Assembly (NCBI GenBank): GCA_046723735.1
Contig: JBKOVB010000088.1
Span: forward strand, 14,670 to 78,669
Length of the DNA stretch: 64,000 nt
Reading direction: 5' to 3'
Source of the DNA: RYN-111 sp046723735
GTDB taxonomy: Bacteria; Actinomycetota; Actinomycetes; Mycobacteriales; SCTD01
Shown: positions 31,837 to 40,790 of the stretch, one piece after another
Position numbering within the stretch: position 1 is the stretch's first letter
Layout: every line of letters starts with the position of its first letter
Position numbers and translations under genes: made by a program
The notes under the pieces: model-generated
The model's input: the letters and a program-made list of their open reading frames with translations, nothing else
Databases searched by the model: none
What the model was told of the DNA's origin: nothing

Positions 31837-32465
31837 AGGTCTCCTCCTTCCGGCTCCGGGCCTGCAGATGGGACGGGGCTCGGGCCGTTCGGGTTCCGCA
31901 GGTGACCGAGGAGCACCGCGAGCCGCACCCGCCCGCGGGAGCAGCGGCTCTTCACGGTCCCCTCGGGCACTTCGAGCACGACCGCGGCGTCGGCCACCGA
32001 GAGCCCCTGCAGGTCGACGAGCACGAGGGCGACGCGCTGCTCCACCGGGAGCGCGGCCAGCCCCTTCTCCACCTCGAGCGCGGTCTCGCGCTCGGCGAGC
32101 ACATCCCGCGGGTCCGCCGGAGGGTCCTGCGGCAGCGGCACGGTGGGTCGCACCGCGCGGCGGCGGGCGCGGTCGAGGCAGGCGTTCACGACGACGCGGT
32201 GCAGCCACGTCGTGACCCGTGCCTCCCCTCGGAAGCTGCCCGCGGCCCGGAAGGCGGACACGCAGGCGTCCTGCACGGCGTCGGCCGCCTCCTCCGGGTC
32301 GCCGAGCGTGCGCAGGGCGACGGCCCACATGCGGCCGCGGTGCCGGCGTACCAGCTCGTCGAAGGCCGAGGCGTCGCCGGCGGCGTGCGCCGCGAGCAGC
32401 GCCCGATCGTGGGCGTCGTCCTCGTCGACGGCGGTCGGGCTCACGGGCGGAAGGCTAGTGCTCAT
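31833..32465 (-). CDS. sigM: ECF RNA polymerase sigma factor SigM
   Basis: A 210-residue ECF sigma factor. Region 2 is FDELVRRHRGRMWAVALRTL then GDPEEAADAVQDACVSAFRA with SFRGEARVTTWLHRVVVNAC (regions 2.3-2.4); region 4 is LPVEQRVALVLVDLQGLSVA then VLEVPEGTVKSRCSRGRVRL, the helix-turn-helix that reads the -35. It lies 10 bp downstream of the pseudokinase gene and is coupled to its anti-sigma gene. Synteny with murJ and trxB supports the SigM name. Confidence 0.93.
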   Translation of the reverse strand: MSTSLPPVSPTAVDEDDAHDRALLAAHAAGDASAFDELVRRHRGRMWAVALRTLGDPEEAADAVQDACVSAFRAAGSFRGEARVTTWLHRVVVNACLDRARRRAVRPTVPLPQDPPADPRDVLAERETALEVEKGLAALPVEQRVALVLVDLQGLSVADAAVVLEVPEGTVKSRCSRGRVRLAVLLGHLRNPNGPSPVPSAGPEPEGGDL

Positions 32466-32475
32466 CCTGGTGAGT

Positions 32476-33957
32476 TCACGTGACCTGCAGCGCGGCGATG
32501 CCGACCTGGTAGCGCGCGCCGTTGCGGGGCAGCTTGGTGATCCAGACGAGCAGGTAGCGCGCGGCCGTCCCGGACGGCGGCGAGAGCACGGCGACCTGGG
32601 CGCTGCCGGCGGCGGTGGCCACCGGCCGGGCGTCGGTGTCGCTGCGAGGCTTCGTGTCGGAGACCAGCAGCTCGACGTGCGCTCCGGGTGCGGTGAAGCC
32701 CACCTGCACCCTGTGCACGGGGCGCACCCGTCCGAGGTCGAGCAGCAGGCCCACGCCGGACTTCAGGCCGCCGAAGGTCGAGGTGTTGTACAGGTCCGTG
32801 GTCCACGCGGTGGAGGCGTCCGCGTCGATCGCGTTCGGCACCTGGTCGGGGTTCTCCTGGCCGTCGCCCTGCGGGTCGAAGTCGCTGGCGGTGACCCGCG
32901 ACAGCTCCACCGGTACGGCGGCAGGCGAGGCACCCGAGGACGGACCGGCGCTCGGGGTCAGCGTCAGGGCGTCCACGGCTCCGGCCCTTCGCGGCAGCTC
33001 GCCGATCGCGAGGCCGAGGTACCAGCCGGTGACGGCGAACGCCGCCACGACGGCGACGACGGTGAGCAGCAAGGCGTGCCGGCGCAGGATGCCGGGTTCC
33101 CTCGGCCTCGTCTCGGCGACTCGCTCCCGCCGCAGCGTGGCGACGGCGTTGTCGACGGCATCGGCTAAGGCGGCCGGGGTGCGCAGCGGCGGCAGGGTCG
33201 GTAGCAGCTGCGGGTTGATCGCCCGGGTCACGACGTTGTCGAGCATCCGGGGCACTCCCGCGCGCACCTGGTGCGGCGCAGCGGCGTGCCCCCCGGCCAG
33301 CGGTGTCGGCACCAGGCTGTCGCGCGGCTGGGGAGTGGCGCCCCCCGGCCAACGCGTGGTGAGCAGCGCATACAGCAGTGCGCCCGCGTCGCGGGTGTCG
33401 GCGGCGACCGCGTCGGCGTCCAGGGTCTCCAGGACGGGACCGCCGCGGACGGCGGCGGCCACGGCCGCGTCGGTCACGCGGACCCGGCCGCTGGCGGTCA
33501 CCAGCACGTTGCGCGGGTGCAGGCAGCCGTGGCCGAGACCGGCCTCGTGCGCGGCCGTCAGCGCGTCGGCCACCTGCCGGATGACGTCCGCAGCGTCGGG
33601 CGGGGAGAGGGGCCCGACCCGCTCCAGGTGCTCGTCGAGCGGCTCACCCTCCACCCACTCGCGGATCAGGTAGGTGACGTCGTCCTGGCGGCCCGGCCGG
33701 CGCTCGGCGCCGGCGTCGTAGACGCGGACCAGCCCCGGGTGGCTGACCTTCGCGGCGCGCGCCGCGGCACGCAGGAACGGCTCGGCGTCGGCCTTGCTGC
33801 TCTTGGTCGGCGTCGGGAGCACCCGGACGGCCACCTCACGCGCCAGGACCTGGTCCTGGGCCCGCCAGAGGACCGCGGGTCCGTCCGAGGCGACCGGGTC
33901 GAGGAGGAGGTACCGCCCTGCCAGCAGGTCTCCGACCTGCAACGGCCCTGGCAGCAC
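32476..33957 (-). CDS. MurJ-associated pseudokinase with extracellular domain
   Basis: A 493-residue protein from GTG 33957 (GGAGGAG upstream). Residues ~10-275 have a Ser/Thr kinase fold lacking catalytic residues: the Lys of the VAVK strand is Arg45 (VAVRVL), HRDLKPxN is HGCLHPRN (143-150), and DFG is DAA (163-165). One membrane helix (~305-330, HALLLTVVAVVAAFAVTGWY) leads to an outside beta-rich domain resembling F5/8-type or NPCBM-like sugar-binding modules. In mycobacteria the equivalent pseudokinase and outer domain are fused to MurJ and bind FhaA when phosphorylated; here it is a separate gene, 2.5 kb from murJ and just before sigM. Confidence 0.85.
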   Translation of the reverse strand: MLPGPLQVGDLLAGRYLLLDPVASDGPAVLWRAQDQVLAREVAVRVLPTPTKSSKADAEPFLRAAARAAKVSHPGLVRVYDAGAERRPGRQDDVTYLIREWVEGEPLDEHLERVGPLSPPDAADVIRQVADALTAAHEAGLGHGCLHPRNVLVTASGRVRVTDAAVAAAVRGGPVLETLDADAVAADTRDAGALLYALLTTRWPGGATPQPRDSLVPTPLAGGHAAAPHQVRAGVPRMLDNVVTRAINPQLLPTLPPLRTPAALADAVDNAVATLRRERVAETRPREPGILRRHALLLTVVAVVAAFAVTGWYLGLAIGELPRRAGAVDALTLTPSAGPSSGASPAAVPVELSRVTASDFDPQGDGQENPDQVPNAIDADASTAWTTDLYNTSTFGGLKSGVGLLLDLGRVRPVHRVQVGFTAPGAHVELLVSDTKPRSDTDARPVATAAGSAQVAVLSPPSGTAARYLLVWITKLPRNGARYQVGIAALQVT

Positions 33958-34001
33958 GTGACTCCTCCGCTCGCCGGCGAACTGGGTGGGGGACACACGG
34001 G

Positions 34002-34042
34002 ACGGCCCGGTGCCGCCCACTCTAAGGCTGGCACCGGGCCGT
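34002..34042 (-). terminator. hairpin terminator after the 34055 NlpC/P60 gene
   Basis: ACGGCCCGGTGCC (34002-34014) and GGCACCGGGCCGT (34030-34042) are perfect 13-bp arms around a 15-nt loop, 12 nt past the stop of the NlpC/P60 gene and 44 nt before the pseudokinase start. No T-run follows. Confidence 0.8.
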
Positions 34043-34054
34043 CGTGGCCGTGCG

Positions 34055-34513
34055 TCAGGGGCGCCCGACGACGTACCGGCTGGTCCAGATGCGGGACAGC
34101 TTCACGACGTCGCCCGTGTGCGGCGCGTGCCAGACCCGGCCGTAGCCGGCGTAGATGCCGACGTGGGTGATCCGGCCGCTGGAGTTCTTGAAGAAGATCA
34201 GGTCGCCGACGCGCTTGGACGTCTTGGAGACGTGGCGCACGACCGTGTACTGGCGGGCGGAGCTGTGCGGCAGGCGCTTCCCGAACCGCTTGAAGACGTA
34301 GAGCGTGAAGCCCGAGCAGTCGAAGCGGTAGGGGCCGGCGGCGCCCCACTGGTACGGCGCGCCCTTGTGACGGGCGGCCTCGTGCAGGACGTTCGCCTGG
34401 TAGGTCGTCATGGCGTTGGCGGGAGCGGCCGTGGTGGCCAGCACGCCGAAGACGGAGAGAAGGGCGATCAGGACAGCGGATGCGCGCAGGCGCAGTCGAG
34501 CAGAGGACAGCAC
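34055..34513 (-). CDS. secreted NlpC/P60 cell-wall endopeptidase
   Basis: A 152-residue precursor with a signal peptide (RLRLRASAVLIALLSVFGVL, Ala-x-Ala near 32-34) and a single NlpC/P60 domain. The catalytic Cys is in RFDCSGFTLYVF, the His in ITHVGIYAGYG, and the third polar residue is a His in VWHAPHTGDVV. It cleaves stem-peptide bonds in peptidoglycan by family knowledge. The GTG at 34513 follows AGGAAGG. A c-di-AMP riboswitch occupies its 5' leader, tying expression to c-di-AMP level. Confidence 0.92.
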   Translation of the reverse strand: MLSSARLRLRASAVLIALLSVFGVLATTAAPANAMTTYQANVLHEAARHKGAPYQWGAAGPYRFDCSGFTLYVFKRFGKRLPHSSARQYTVVRHVSKTSKRVGDLIFFKNSSGRITHVGIYAGYGRVWHAPHTGDVVKLSRIWTSRYVVGRP

Positions 34514-34524
34514 GGAGTTCCTTC

Positions 34525-34690
34525 CTGACGCCTGCGAGGTGAGCTGTCGGGTTCGGACGGGAAGGTGTCCGGCCGCTCACTCGCTGTCACCGACAGCGCG
34601 CGTGCGGCTTCACCCCGAGTCCGCGCTCCGGGTGGAGTGCGGACGAAGGACCTTGGGTCCCCCGCTCCTGCCCCTCGGTGGGGGGACGTC
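34525..34690 (-). promoter_or_regulatory. c-di-AMP riboswitch (ydaO-yuaA class)
   Basis: On the minus strand the leader reads GAGCGGGGGACCCAAGG, then ACTCGGGGTGAAGCC, then GTCCGAACCCGACAGCTCACC with TCGCAGGCG after it. These are the conserved blocks of the ydaO motif (GGGGAACC, GGGGTGAATC, CCGAACCCGTCAGCTAACCTCGTAGGCG-like). It ends ~12 nt before the GTG of an NlpC/P60 gene, a known target of this riboswitch in actinobacteria, where c-di-AMP turns wall-hydrolase genes off. Boundaries are approximate. The stretch 34691-34886 upstream should hold the promoter; I see no gene in it. Confidence 0.88.
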
Positions 34691-34886
34691 TCCCGCGTGC
34701 TCAGCGGGGAGGTCGGTGGGGCAGGACTCGGCGTGCCGACCGGACGTCAGGATGTGTGGTCGTCACCCGGGGGCGACGACGGGTTGTGGTGGAGCTGCCA
34801 CGAAGCGTGGCTCTCCGAAGGTATCGGCCGAACGGCGCCGACCGTTGAGCCGTTCAGCGTAGCGTGAGACCACTGTCACGCTCCGG

Positions 34887-35972
34887 TCAGGACGAAGAAG
34901 GACGAATCGCTCCGGCGTACCCGTCGAGGTAGACGGCCTGCAGCCGGACCACGTCTCCGGTGTGCGGGGCGGCGTACATCAGCCCCTGGCCGGCGTAGAT
35001 CGCCACGTGGTGGATGGTGGCGGGGTCGGCCGGGTCGAAGGCCCAGAACAGCAGGTCGCCCGGGAGCAGGGCGCCGAGCTCGACGTGCGGCCCCACGTAC
35101 CACTGCTCGCGCGACGTGCGCGGCAGCACCACGCCTCCCGCGCGGTAAGCGGCGCCTGTCAGCCCGGAGCAGTCGTAGGCGTCGGGGCCGGTGGCGCCCC
35201 AGACGTAGGGCTTGCCCAGCTGGCTGTTGGCGAACGCCAGCGCGGCGGTCGCGGCGGCCGTGGGCGGGACCTCGGGGATGTTGCCCAGGGCGGCCCGCGC
35301 AGCCGCCAGGGTCTGCGAGGCCTGTGCGGCAGAGGCGGCGTCCAAAGCACGCTGCTGCTGCGCGACCAGGTCGCGGACCCGCTGGTCGGCGGCGGCGAGC
35401 AGTGCGTCGGTGCGGGCGAGCAGCGTCGTGACGGCGTCAGCCTTCGCCGCCACCTGCTTCTGCAACGTGGTGCGCAGCGCGGCGGCCTGGGTCAGCTGCC
35501 GGGTGGCCGCGGCCTGCCGGGCGACGACCCGGTCGGCGGTGTCCTGGGCGCGGCCGTCCTCGTGGAGCACGACACCGACCTGGTGCACCCGCTGCGCGAC
35601 TTCCGAGATCGAGCTGCTCTCCAGCACGTGGGCGTACAGCCCCGCCGTACCGCCGGCCATGTAGAGCGCGCGCACCCGCCGGGCGGCGACGTCGCTCGAC
35701 CCGGCGGCGGCGAGGCGGGCCTGGTCGAGCTCCTGCTCGGCGAGCAGCTGTGCCGTGACGGCGGCGCCGAGCCTGGCGTACGCGGCGTCGTAGGCCTCGG
35801 TGGCCATCTCGGCCTGCTGGCGCAGCTGCTCGACCTGCGCCCGGAGGGCGGCAGCCCGGTGCCGGGCGTCGCCCAGCGGCTCCGCGGCGGCGGGGGAGTG
35901 CGTCGCTGTGACAGTGGCAGCGAGCAGGCCGCCGACGAGGAGCGTGGCCGCCGCCGTACGGAGGCGTGTCAC
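34887..35972 (-). CDS. secreted coiled-coil NlpC/P60 endopeptidase (RipA-like)
   Basis: A 361-residue precursor from GTG 35972. A signal peptide (TRLRTAAATLLVGGLLAATV) is followed by a long Ala/Gln-rich coiled coil (~30-230), then an NlpC/P60 domain from ~245: LGKPYVWGATGPDAYDCSGL has the catalytic Cys, TIHHVAIYAGQG the His, and MYAAPHTGDVVRL the third residue. The coiled coil probably gates the active site or contacts FtsX-like partners, as in other RipA-type enzymes. It starts 4 nt after the preceding small gene's stop on the same strand. Confidence 0.9.
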   Translation of the reverse strand: MTRLRTAAATLLVGGLLAATVTATHSPAAAEPLGDARHRAAALRAQVEQLRQQAEMATEAYDAAYARLGAAVTAQLLAEQELDQARLAAAGSSDVAARRVRALYMAGGTAGLYAHVLESSSISEVAQRVHQVGVVLHEDGRAQDTADRVVARQAAATRQLTQAAALRTTLQKQVAAKADAVTTLLARTDALLAAADQRVRDLVAQQQRALDAASAAQASQTLAAARAALGNIPEVPPTAAATAALAFANSQLGKPYVWGATGPDAYDCSGLTGAAYRAGGVVLPRTSREQWYVGPHVELGALLPGDLLFWAFDPADPATIHHVAIYAGQGLMYAAPHTGDVVRLQAVYLDGYAGAIRPSSS

Positions 35973-35976
35973 CTCA

Positions 35977-36357
35977 TCAGGTCCCGGGGGTGCCGGTGCC
36001 GGTCTGGCGGATCTGCGTCCAGGACTTGAGCGGCCCGACGTAGTGCATCCAGAGCGTCTTCGGCGTCCGGTCCACCGTGAGCGTGACGCGGCCGTCCGCG
36101 TCCACCTTGAAGGTCTTCGTCTCGATGGCGTCACCCTTGCCGTCGACGGAGCGCACGGCGGCTTCGTAGGCCGCCTGCACGTCCTTGGACGACCGGAAGG
36201 AGTCGGCGGCGGCGTTGGCGGCGGTGGTGGCGTCGTCCGCGGCACCGAAGTTGGCCGTGAGCACCATGAATCCGTCGTAGGCGACCACCCCGAGCAGCGC
36301 GAAGCCGATGGCGAGCCGGGTCAGCCAGCCGAGGACGATGGAGCCGCGGTCGTTCAC
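35977..36357 (-). CDS. single-span hypothetical protein between murJ and NlpC/P60
   Basis: A 126-residue protein from GTG 36357. NDRGSIVLGW opens it, then one membrane helix (LAIGFALLGVVAYDGFMVL), an Ala-rich helix, and an outside domain with beta-strand character ending WMHYVGPLKSWTQIRQTGTG. Not a family I can name; the start resembles pilus or Tad-associated membrane proteins, but no pilus genes are nearby. Four bases separate it from the following hydrolase, so the two are likely co-expressed with murJ. Confidence 0.7.
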   Translation of the reverse strand: MNDRGSIVLGWLTRLAIGFALLGVVAYDGFMVLTANFGAADDATTAANAAADSFRSSKDVQAAYEAAVRSVDGKGDAIETKTFKVDADGRVTLTVDRTPKTLWMHYVGPLKSWTQIRQTGTGTPGT

Positions 36358-36428
36358 CCTGACGGGTTCGGCCGATCAGTGCCGTCCCTTGAGCCGCCCG
36401 GAGCACGGACGTGCCCGTTCCGCCCGGT

Positions 36429-38033
36429 TCAGGGCTGACGCGTGGGGACCCGTCGCAGCATCGGACCGAGCAGCTCGTCCACCTCGGGTACGCGCACCCG
36501 GCGTACGGCGACGACGTAGCCGATCAGCAGCACCGCCCCGCCCAGCGCGAGCGCGACGAACGACGTCGACGTGGCGTCGCCCAGCGTGCGGTCGGTGGCC
36601 AGGACCACCAGCACGGCCGCCAGGGCCGGGCCCAGCGCGGCGAACACGCAGCGGATCGCGGTGCGAAGCACGTGGCCGGCAGGGTCGCGCGGCACGTGCC
36701 GGGCCAGCACCGACGTGCACACCACGACCCCGACCAGGTACGACGAGGCCTGGCCGATCGCGAGGCCGAGCACCTTCCAGCGGTCCGGCAGCGAGACGTA
36801 CAGCAGCACGTCGACGACCACGGTCACGACGTTGACCGCCAGGTTGACCATGGCGGGCGTTCGGGTGTCCTGCAGGGCGTAGAACGCCCGCAGCTGCAGC
36901 TGGTAGGTGCTGAACGCGACGAGGCCGCAGGCGAACACCGCCAGCAGGGTCCCGATGAACTGCGCCTCGTCGTCGGTGGTCCGGCCGTGCCCGAAGACGA
37001 CGACCGCGAGGTCCCGGCCCAGCACGAGGTAGCCGACGGCGGCCGGGACGAGGACGGCGATCGTGGTGCGCAGGCCGCGGTCGAGCTGCCGACGGAGGTC
37101 GAGCAGGTTGCCCTCGGCGGCGTCGCGGCTCATGGCCGGGAGCAGGGCGGTGATGACGCTGACGGCCACCACCGCGTGCGGCAGCTGCCAGAGCAGGAAG
37201 GCGCTCGTGTACGACGGGTAGCTGCGCCCCTCGGGCGCCCCGCTGGCGAGCCGGACCACGACCACGAGCACGAGCTGGTTGCACAGCACGTAGAAGAACG
37301 TCCAGCGGGCGAGCCGGGCGGCGTGCCCGAGACCGCTGCCGCGGACGTCGAACCGCGGCCGCAGCTGCAGGCCGGTGGCGCGCAGGGCCGGCACGAGGGC
37401 GACGGTCTGCGCCACGATGCCGAGCGTCACGCCGATCCCGAGCACCAGCACCTGGGTGTCGGTGATCGTGGCGCTGGTCAGCTCGGCGGGCCCAGGGACC
37501 AGCCAGAACACCAGCAGCGTCACGATGACCACGACGTTGTTGACGACCGGCGCCCACATCGGCGGACCGAACCGCCCACGGGTGTTGAGCCAGGCGCCGA
37601 GGATGGCGCCGAGCCCGTAGAACAGCATCTGCGGCAGGAAGAAGCGGGCGAACGTGATGGCCAGCGCGCGGTCGTGGCTGTTGGCGCCCGGGTTGAGGTA
37701 GAGGTCGACGACCTGGGGCGCGAGCGCGACGAGGACCGCCGCGGCGCCTCCCAGGACGATCACCGTGAGGGTGAGCAGCCGCTGGGCGTACTGCTCGCCG
37801 TACTGGTCCTTGTCGGCGCGCACGAGCAGCGGCACGACGACGCTGGTGAGGATCCCGCCGAGCAGCAGCTCGTAGACGATGTTCGGCGCGGTGTTGGCGA
37901 CGTTGAAGGCCAGCGCGACGCCCTTGACGCCGAGGACGGCCACGAGCAGCGCGGTGCGCAGGAAGCCGGTGGTGCGGGAGGCCACGGTGCCGGCGGCCAT
38001 CGTGCCGACGCCGCGCAGGTGGCTCACCGACAT
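36429..38033 (-). CDS. murJ: lipid II flippase MurJ (MviN)
   Basis: A 534-residue MOP-superfamily transporter with about 14 predicted membrane helices that moves lipid II across the membrane. The N-terminus shows GTMAAGTVASRTTGFLRTAL, and NTAPNIVYELLLGGILTSVV contains the signature of helix 2; AFNVANTAPN and QLPHAVVAVSVITALLP are also typical. The C-terminal pseudokinase of mycobacterial MurJ is missing; a separate pseudokinase gene lies at 32476-33957. It lies 43 nt downstream of the DUF6049 gene in the same direction. Confidence 0.95.
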   Translation of the reverse strand: MSVSHLRGVGTMAAGTVASRTTGFLRTALLVAVLGVKGVALAFNVANTAPNIVYELLLGGILTSVVVPLLVRADKDQYGEQYAQRLLTLTVIVLGGAAAVLVALAPQVVDLYLNPGANSHDRALAITFARFFLPQMLFYGLGAILGAWLNTRGRFGPPMWAPVVNNVVVIVTLLVFWLVPGPAELTSATITDTQVLVLGIGVTLGIVAQTVALVPALRATGLQLRPRFDVRGSGLGHAARLARWTFFYVLCNQLVLVVVVRLASGAPEGRSYPSYTSAFLLWQLPHAVVAVSVITALLPAMSRDAAEGNLLDLRRQLDRGLRTTIAVLVPAAVGYLVLGRDLAVVVFGHGRTTDDEAQFIGTLLAVFACGLVAFSTYQLQLRAFYALQDTRTPAMVNLAVNVVTVVVDVLLYVSLPDRWKVLGLAIGQASSYLVGVVVCTSVLARHVPRDPAGHVLRTAIRCVFAALGPALAAVLVVLATDRTLGDATSTSFVALALGGAVLLIGYVVAVRRVRVPEVDELLGPMLRRVPTRQP

Positions 38034-38076
38034 GGTTCGCTCCGGCGCTCACTCGCAAGCTCGCTCGCTTCTCCGC

Positions 38077-40254
38077 TCACTCGCGCGGTCCGGTTTCCGC
38101 GGCCGGTCGTCGGGCTCGCAGCGCGCGACGCGTGATCTGCACGCTTGCAGCGAACAGCAGGACGGCCGCCCCCGCCACGGTGACCGAGAGCGCGAGTCGT
38201 CCGAACTGCGTCGAGCGCACGATGAGCTCGTTCTCGGGGCCGAACGGCTTGCCGCTGCGGTCCACCACCTGGGCGAACACCACGAACTGCCCGGACCGCT
38301 TGGCCTGCGCCCGCACGCTCGCCTGGATGGCATGGCCCGGGCGGACCGTGAGCAGGCCGGTCTCGGCGTTGGTGAGCGTCGCCGTCTTGGAGGTGAAGCG
38401 GACGCGCACCTGGATGGGCACGCGCAGGGTGTTCTCGAGCGAGACGGACAGGGTGCCTTTGCTGCTCGTCAGCAGCGCGTGGCCGCCGCGCACCACCACG
38501 TCGTCAGACAGCGACTGCACGAGGTCGTGCAAGTGCCGCGCCGCGGCGCGGGCGCTGCTCGCGTTGGTGCGTCCGGAGCTGGACTCGGCGCGGGCGACCG
38601 CCCGGCGCAGCTCGCCCTTGAGGCCGGCTACGTCGTCCCGCGCCGCGGGGTCGGGGCTGAGGACGGCGTCGGTGAGCTGCCCTGCGAGGTCCCGGTCGGC
38701 GGCGACGTGCCCGAGGAAGGACGGGGCGAGCTCGCCGGTGGCGTCGGTGCGGGCGGGACCGCGCGACACGGGCGCGGGCAGCCGGCCCTCGGCCAGGTCG
38801 GCGCACCGACCGGTGTCGTTCGCGACGGCGGCGAGGTCGACCTGGCACAGCCACGGCAGCCGGCCGAGGTCGCGCAGGACCGCCTGGGCCCCGGCCCGGT
38901 CGACGTCGCTGCCCCGGGGCAGCGCCAGCACGAGGGTGCGGGTCTCGCTCGGCCGCTCGAAGGCGACAACGGCGCTCTCGGCGACGAAGCGCTGCTCGGC
39001 CACCCGGGAGCCGAAGGGACTCTTGCCGGTCAGCAGCTCCGAGAGGTCTGGGTCCACCACGAGGCCGTCCAGGTCGGCGCCGGTGGCCGAGGTGGTGAAC
39101 GGTGTCTGCGCGGTCGGCGTGTGGTTGGGCGGCACGCCGTCGTCGTCGTACGCCGAGGCGTCGAGCACGAAGGCCCGGGCGCCGGCGAGCGCGAGCGCGT
39201 TGGCCGCGGCGGGCGTCACCGGCCCGGCGGGCGGCCACGCCACGTTCGTCACCGGGGCCACGCCCAGCACCTGCTGGGTGACCTGCGACCCGAGCGCCAT
39301 CGCGTTGCTCAGGTCGTCGCGTCCGCGGGCGTCGCGCGCGAGCGCCGAGACGTCGGGGTCGGCGTACGGCAGGGCGAGCACGTGGCCGGCGAGGTTCGCG
39401 TCGTGCAGGCCCGCGAGCCAGCTGGCCGCGGCTGTGGTGCCCTGACCCGTGCGGGTGCCGTCGGCCTCGCGCACGCGGTACCGCCGGCTCATGGTCTGCG
39501 CGGTCTCGAGCAGGTCCGGGTCCACGGCGTACGTCACCGAGACCGGCTGGCAGCGTGTGGGTCGCGGGTCCGGCACGCCTGAGGCGCGAACTGCCGCCGG
39601 CTCGCACTCGGGGACGAGCGCACCGCGGGCCGCCTCCAGCAGTCGCCCGAGCCGACCGTCGCGCGCCAGTCGGGAGGCGAGCTCGTCGTCGGAGAGCGTG
39701 CCGTCCGGGAGCGCGTGCGGGACGTCCGTGAGAGGCCACAGCACGGACACCCGGCTCGGGCGGGGCACGCCCGTGGCGAAGTAGGGGAGCCAGGTCGGGG
39801 CCAGCCCGAGGTTGTCGTTGCCGTCGCCCGCGTCGCCGCGGGCCACGACGTCAAGCGGGTAGACGCCGGTGCCGTCCAGGCGCAGCGTGCGGACGTCCGT
39901 GCGGACGTCGAACGACACGGTGTGCCCGGGAGCGAGCACGCCGGGCACGGTCGTGCTCACTCGCAGCGAGGTGGGCGGACGGTCCTGGTCGGCGTCCTGG
40001 AACACGCCGTGGGTCGTCACACGCTCGCCGACCTGCAGGCGGACGCGCAGGTTCGCGACCGGTCGCGAGCCGGTGTTGCGCAGGGTCCCGCGGACCTCGA
40101 CCGCGCTGCCCGGGCGCGGCGCACGCGGAAGGATCTCGGTGAGCGTGACCCGCAGCGGGTCCTCGGGCTCCTGCGTCGGGCTCGGTGCGGGCTCGGCAGC
40201 GGCGGGCACGGCCAGGCCGACCAGCAGGAGCCCGGCGACGAGGAGCTTCTTCAT
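38077..40254 (-). CDS. DUF6049 family secreted/anchored protein
   Basis: A 725-residue protein with a clear signal peptide (KKLLVAGLLLVGLAVPAAAE), an Ig-like N-terminal part (GTLRNTGSRPVANLRVRLQV), a large central domain of glycoside-hydrolase-like character, a beta-rich region near 600-680, and one C-terminal membrane helix (LALSVTVAGAAVLLFAASVQ) with a basic tail. It is the homologue of the conserved gene between mutT and murJ in mycobacteria and streptomycetes; role unknown but likely in envelope assembly. Its start overlaps the Nudix stop by 4 nt. Confidence 0.88.
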   Translation of the reverse strand: MKKLLVAGLLLVGLAVPAAAEPAPSPTQEPEDPLRVTLTEILPRAPRPGSAVEVRGTLRNTGSRPVANLRVRLQVGERVTTHGVFQDADQDRPPTSLRVSTTVPGVLAPGHTVSFDVRTDVRTLRLDGTGVYPLDVVARGDAGDGNDNLGLAPTWLPYFATGVPRPSRVSVLWPLTDVPHALPDGTLSDDELASRLARDGRLGRLLEAARGALVPECEPAAVRASGVPDPRPTRCQPVSVTYAVDPDLLETAQTMSRRYRVREADGTRTGQGTTAAASWLAGLHDANLAGHVLALPYADPDVSALARDARGRDDLSNAMALGSQVTQQVLGVAPVTNVAWPPAGPVTPAAANALALAGARAFVLDASAYDDDGVPPNHTPTAQTPFTTSATGADLDGLVVDPDLSELLTGKSPFGSRVAEQRFVAESAVVAFERPSETRTLVLALPRGSDVDRAGAQAVLRDLGRLPWLCQVDLAAVANDTGRCADLAEGRLPAPVSRGPARTDATGELAPSFLGHVAADRDLAGQLTDAVLSPDPAARDDVAGLKGELRRAVARAESSSGRTNASSARAAARHLHDLVQSLSDDVVVRGGHALLTSSKGTLSVSLENTLRVPIQVRVRFTSKTATLTNAETGLLTVRPGHAIQASVRAQAKRSGQFVVFAQVVDRSGKPFGPENELIVRSTQFGRLALSVTVAGAAVLLFAASVQITRRALRARRPAAETGPRE

Positions 40255-40739
40255 GCGCTCTCGGCGAGCAGGTCGGTGACGCGCGCCACGAGGCGGCGCT
40301 CGTCGGCGTACGCCAGCCGGTCCCCGAGCTCGGGTACCGGGACCCAGGCGACCGCGCTCACCTCGACGTCGGCGTCGGAGAGCTCCTGGGCCGGGTCGAG
40401 GGCGAGCAACAGGTAGTGGTGCACGGTCTTGTGCACCCGCCGGCCCTCCGCGACGAACCAGAAGTCGATGGTGCCGAGCTCGGCGATCACCTCGCCCTCG
40501 ATGCCGGTCTCCTCGGCGACCTCGCGCACCGCGGCCTCGGCGGCCGTCTCACCGGCCTCCACGTGGCCCTTCGGCAGCGACCAGAGCAGCCGCCCACGAC
40601 GATCGGTGCGGCCGATCAATGCCCCGCGCGCCTCCGGTCCGCGCACGTCCAGGACGAGGCCCCCGGCGCTCGTCTCGTCCACCCGCCTCAACCCCTTGCT
40701 GGGCGGCCGACGCCGCGGCGGGGTGGGGACGGGAGCCAT
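40251..40739 (-). CDS. Nudix hydrolase (MutT4-like)
   Basis: A 162-residue Nudix enzyme. The box is GHVEAGETAAEAAVREVAEE followed by TGIEG, matching G-x5-E-x7-R-E-U-x-E-E-x-G-U exactly. The strand before it (RGRLLWSLPKGHVEAGE) is typical of 8-oxo-dGTP or nucleotide-diphosphate hydrolases. Basic Pro/Arg-rich N-terminus. Divergent from pcnA with ~50 bp between, and overlapping the DUF6049 start by 4 nt. Confidence 0.92.
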   Translation of the reverse strand: MAPVPTPPRRRPPSKGLRRVDETSAGGLVLDVRGPEARGALIGRTDRRGRLLWSLPKGHVEAGETAAEAAVREVAEETGIEGEVIAELGTIDFWFVAEGRRVHKTVHHYLLLALDPAQELSDADVEVSAVAWVPVPELGDRLAYADERRLVARVTDLLAESA

Positions 40740-40790
40740 GCAGCCAGGGTACGGCGGGTGAACAGCGGCAGACGCCTACGCTTGGGCCCC

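Noticed and set aside
34565..34867. Plus-strand open frames over the NlpC/P60 leader
   Set aside because: They overlap the c-di-AMP riboswitch on the other strand, lack a ribosome binding site and have no recognisable sequence.
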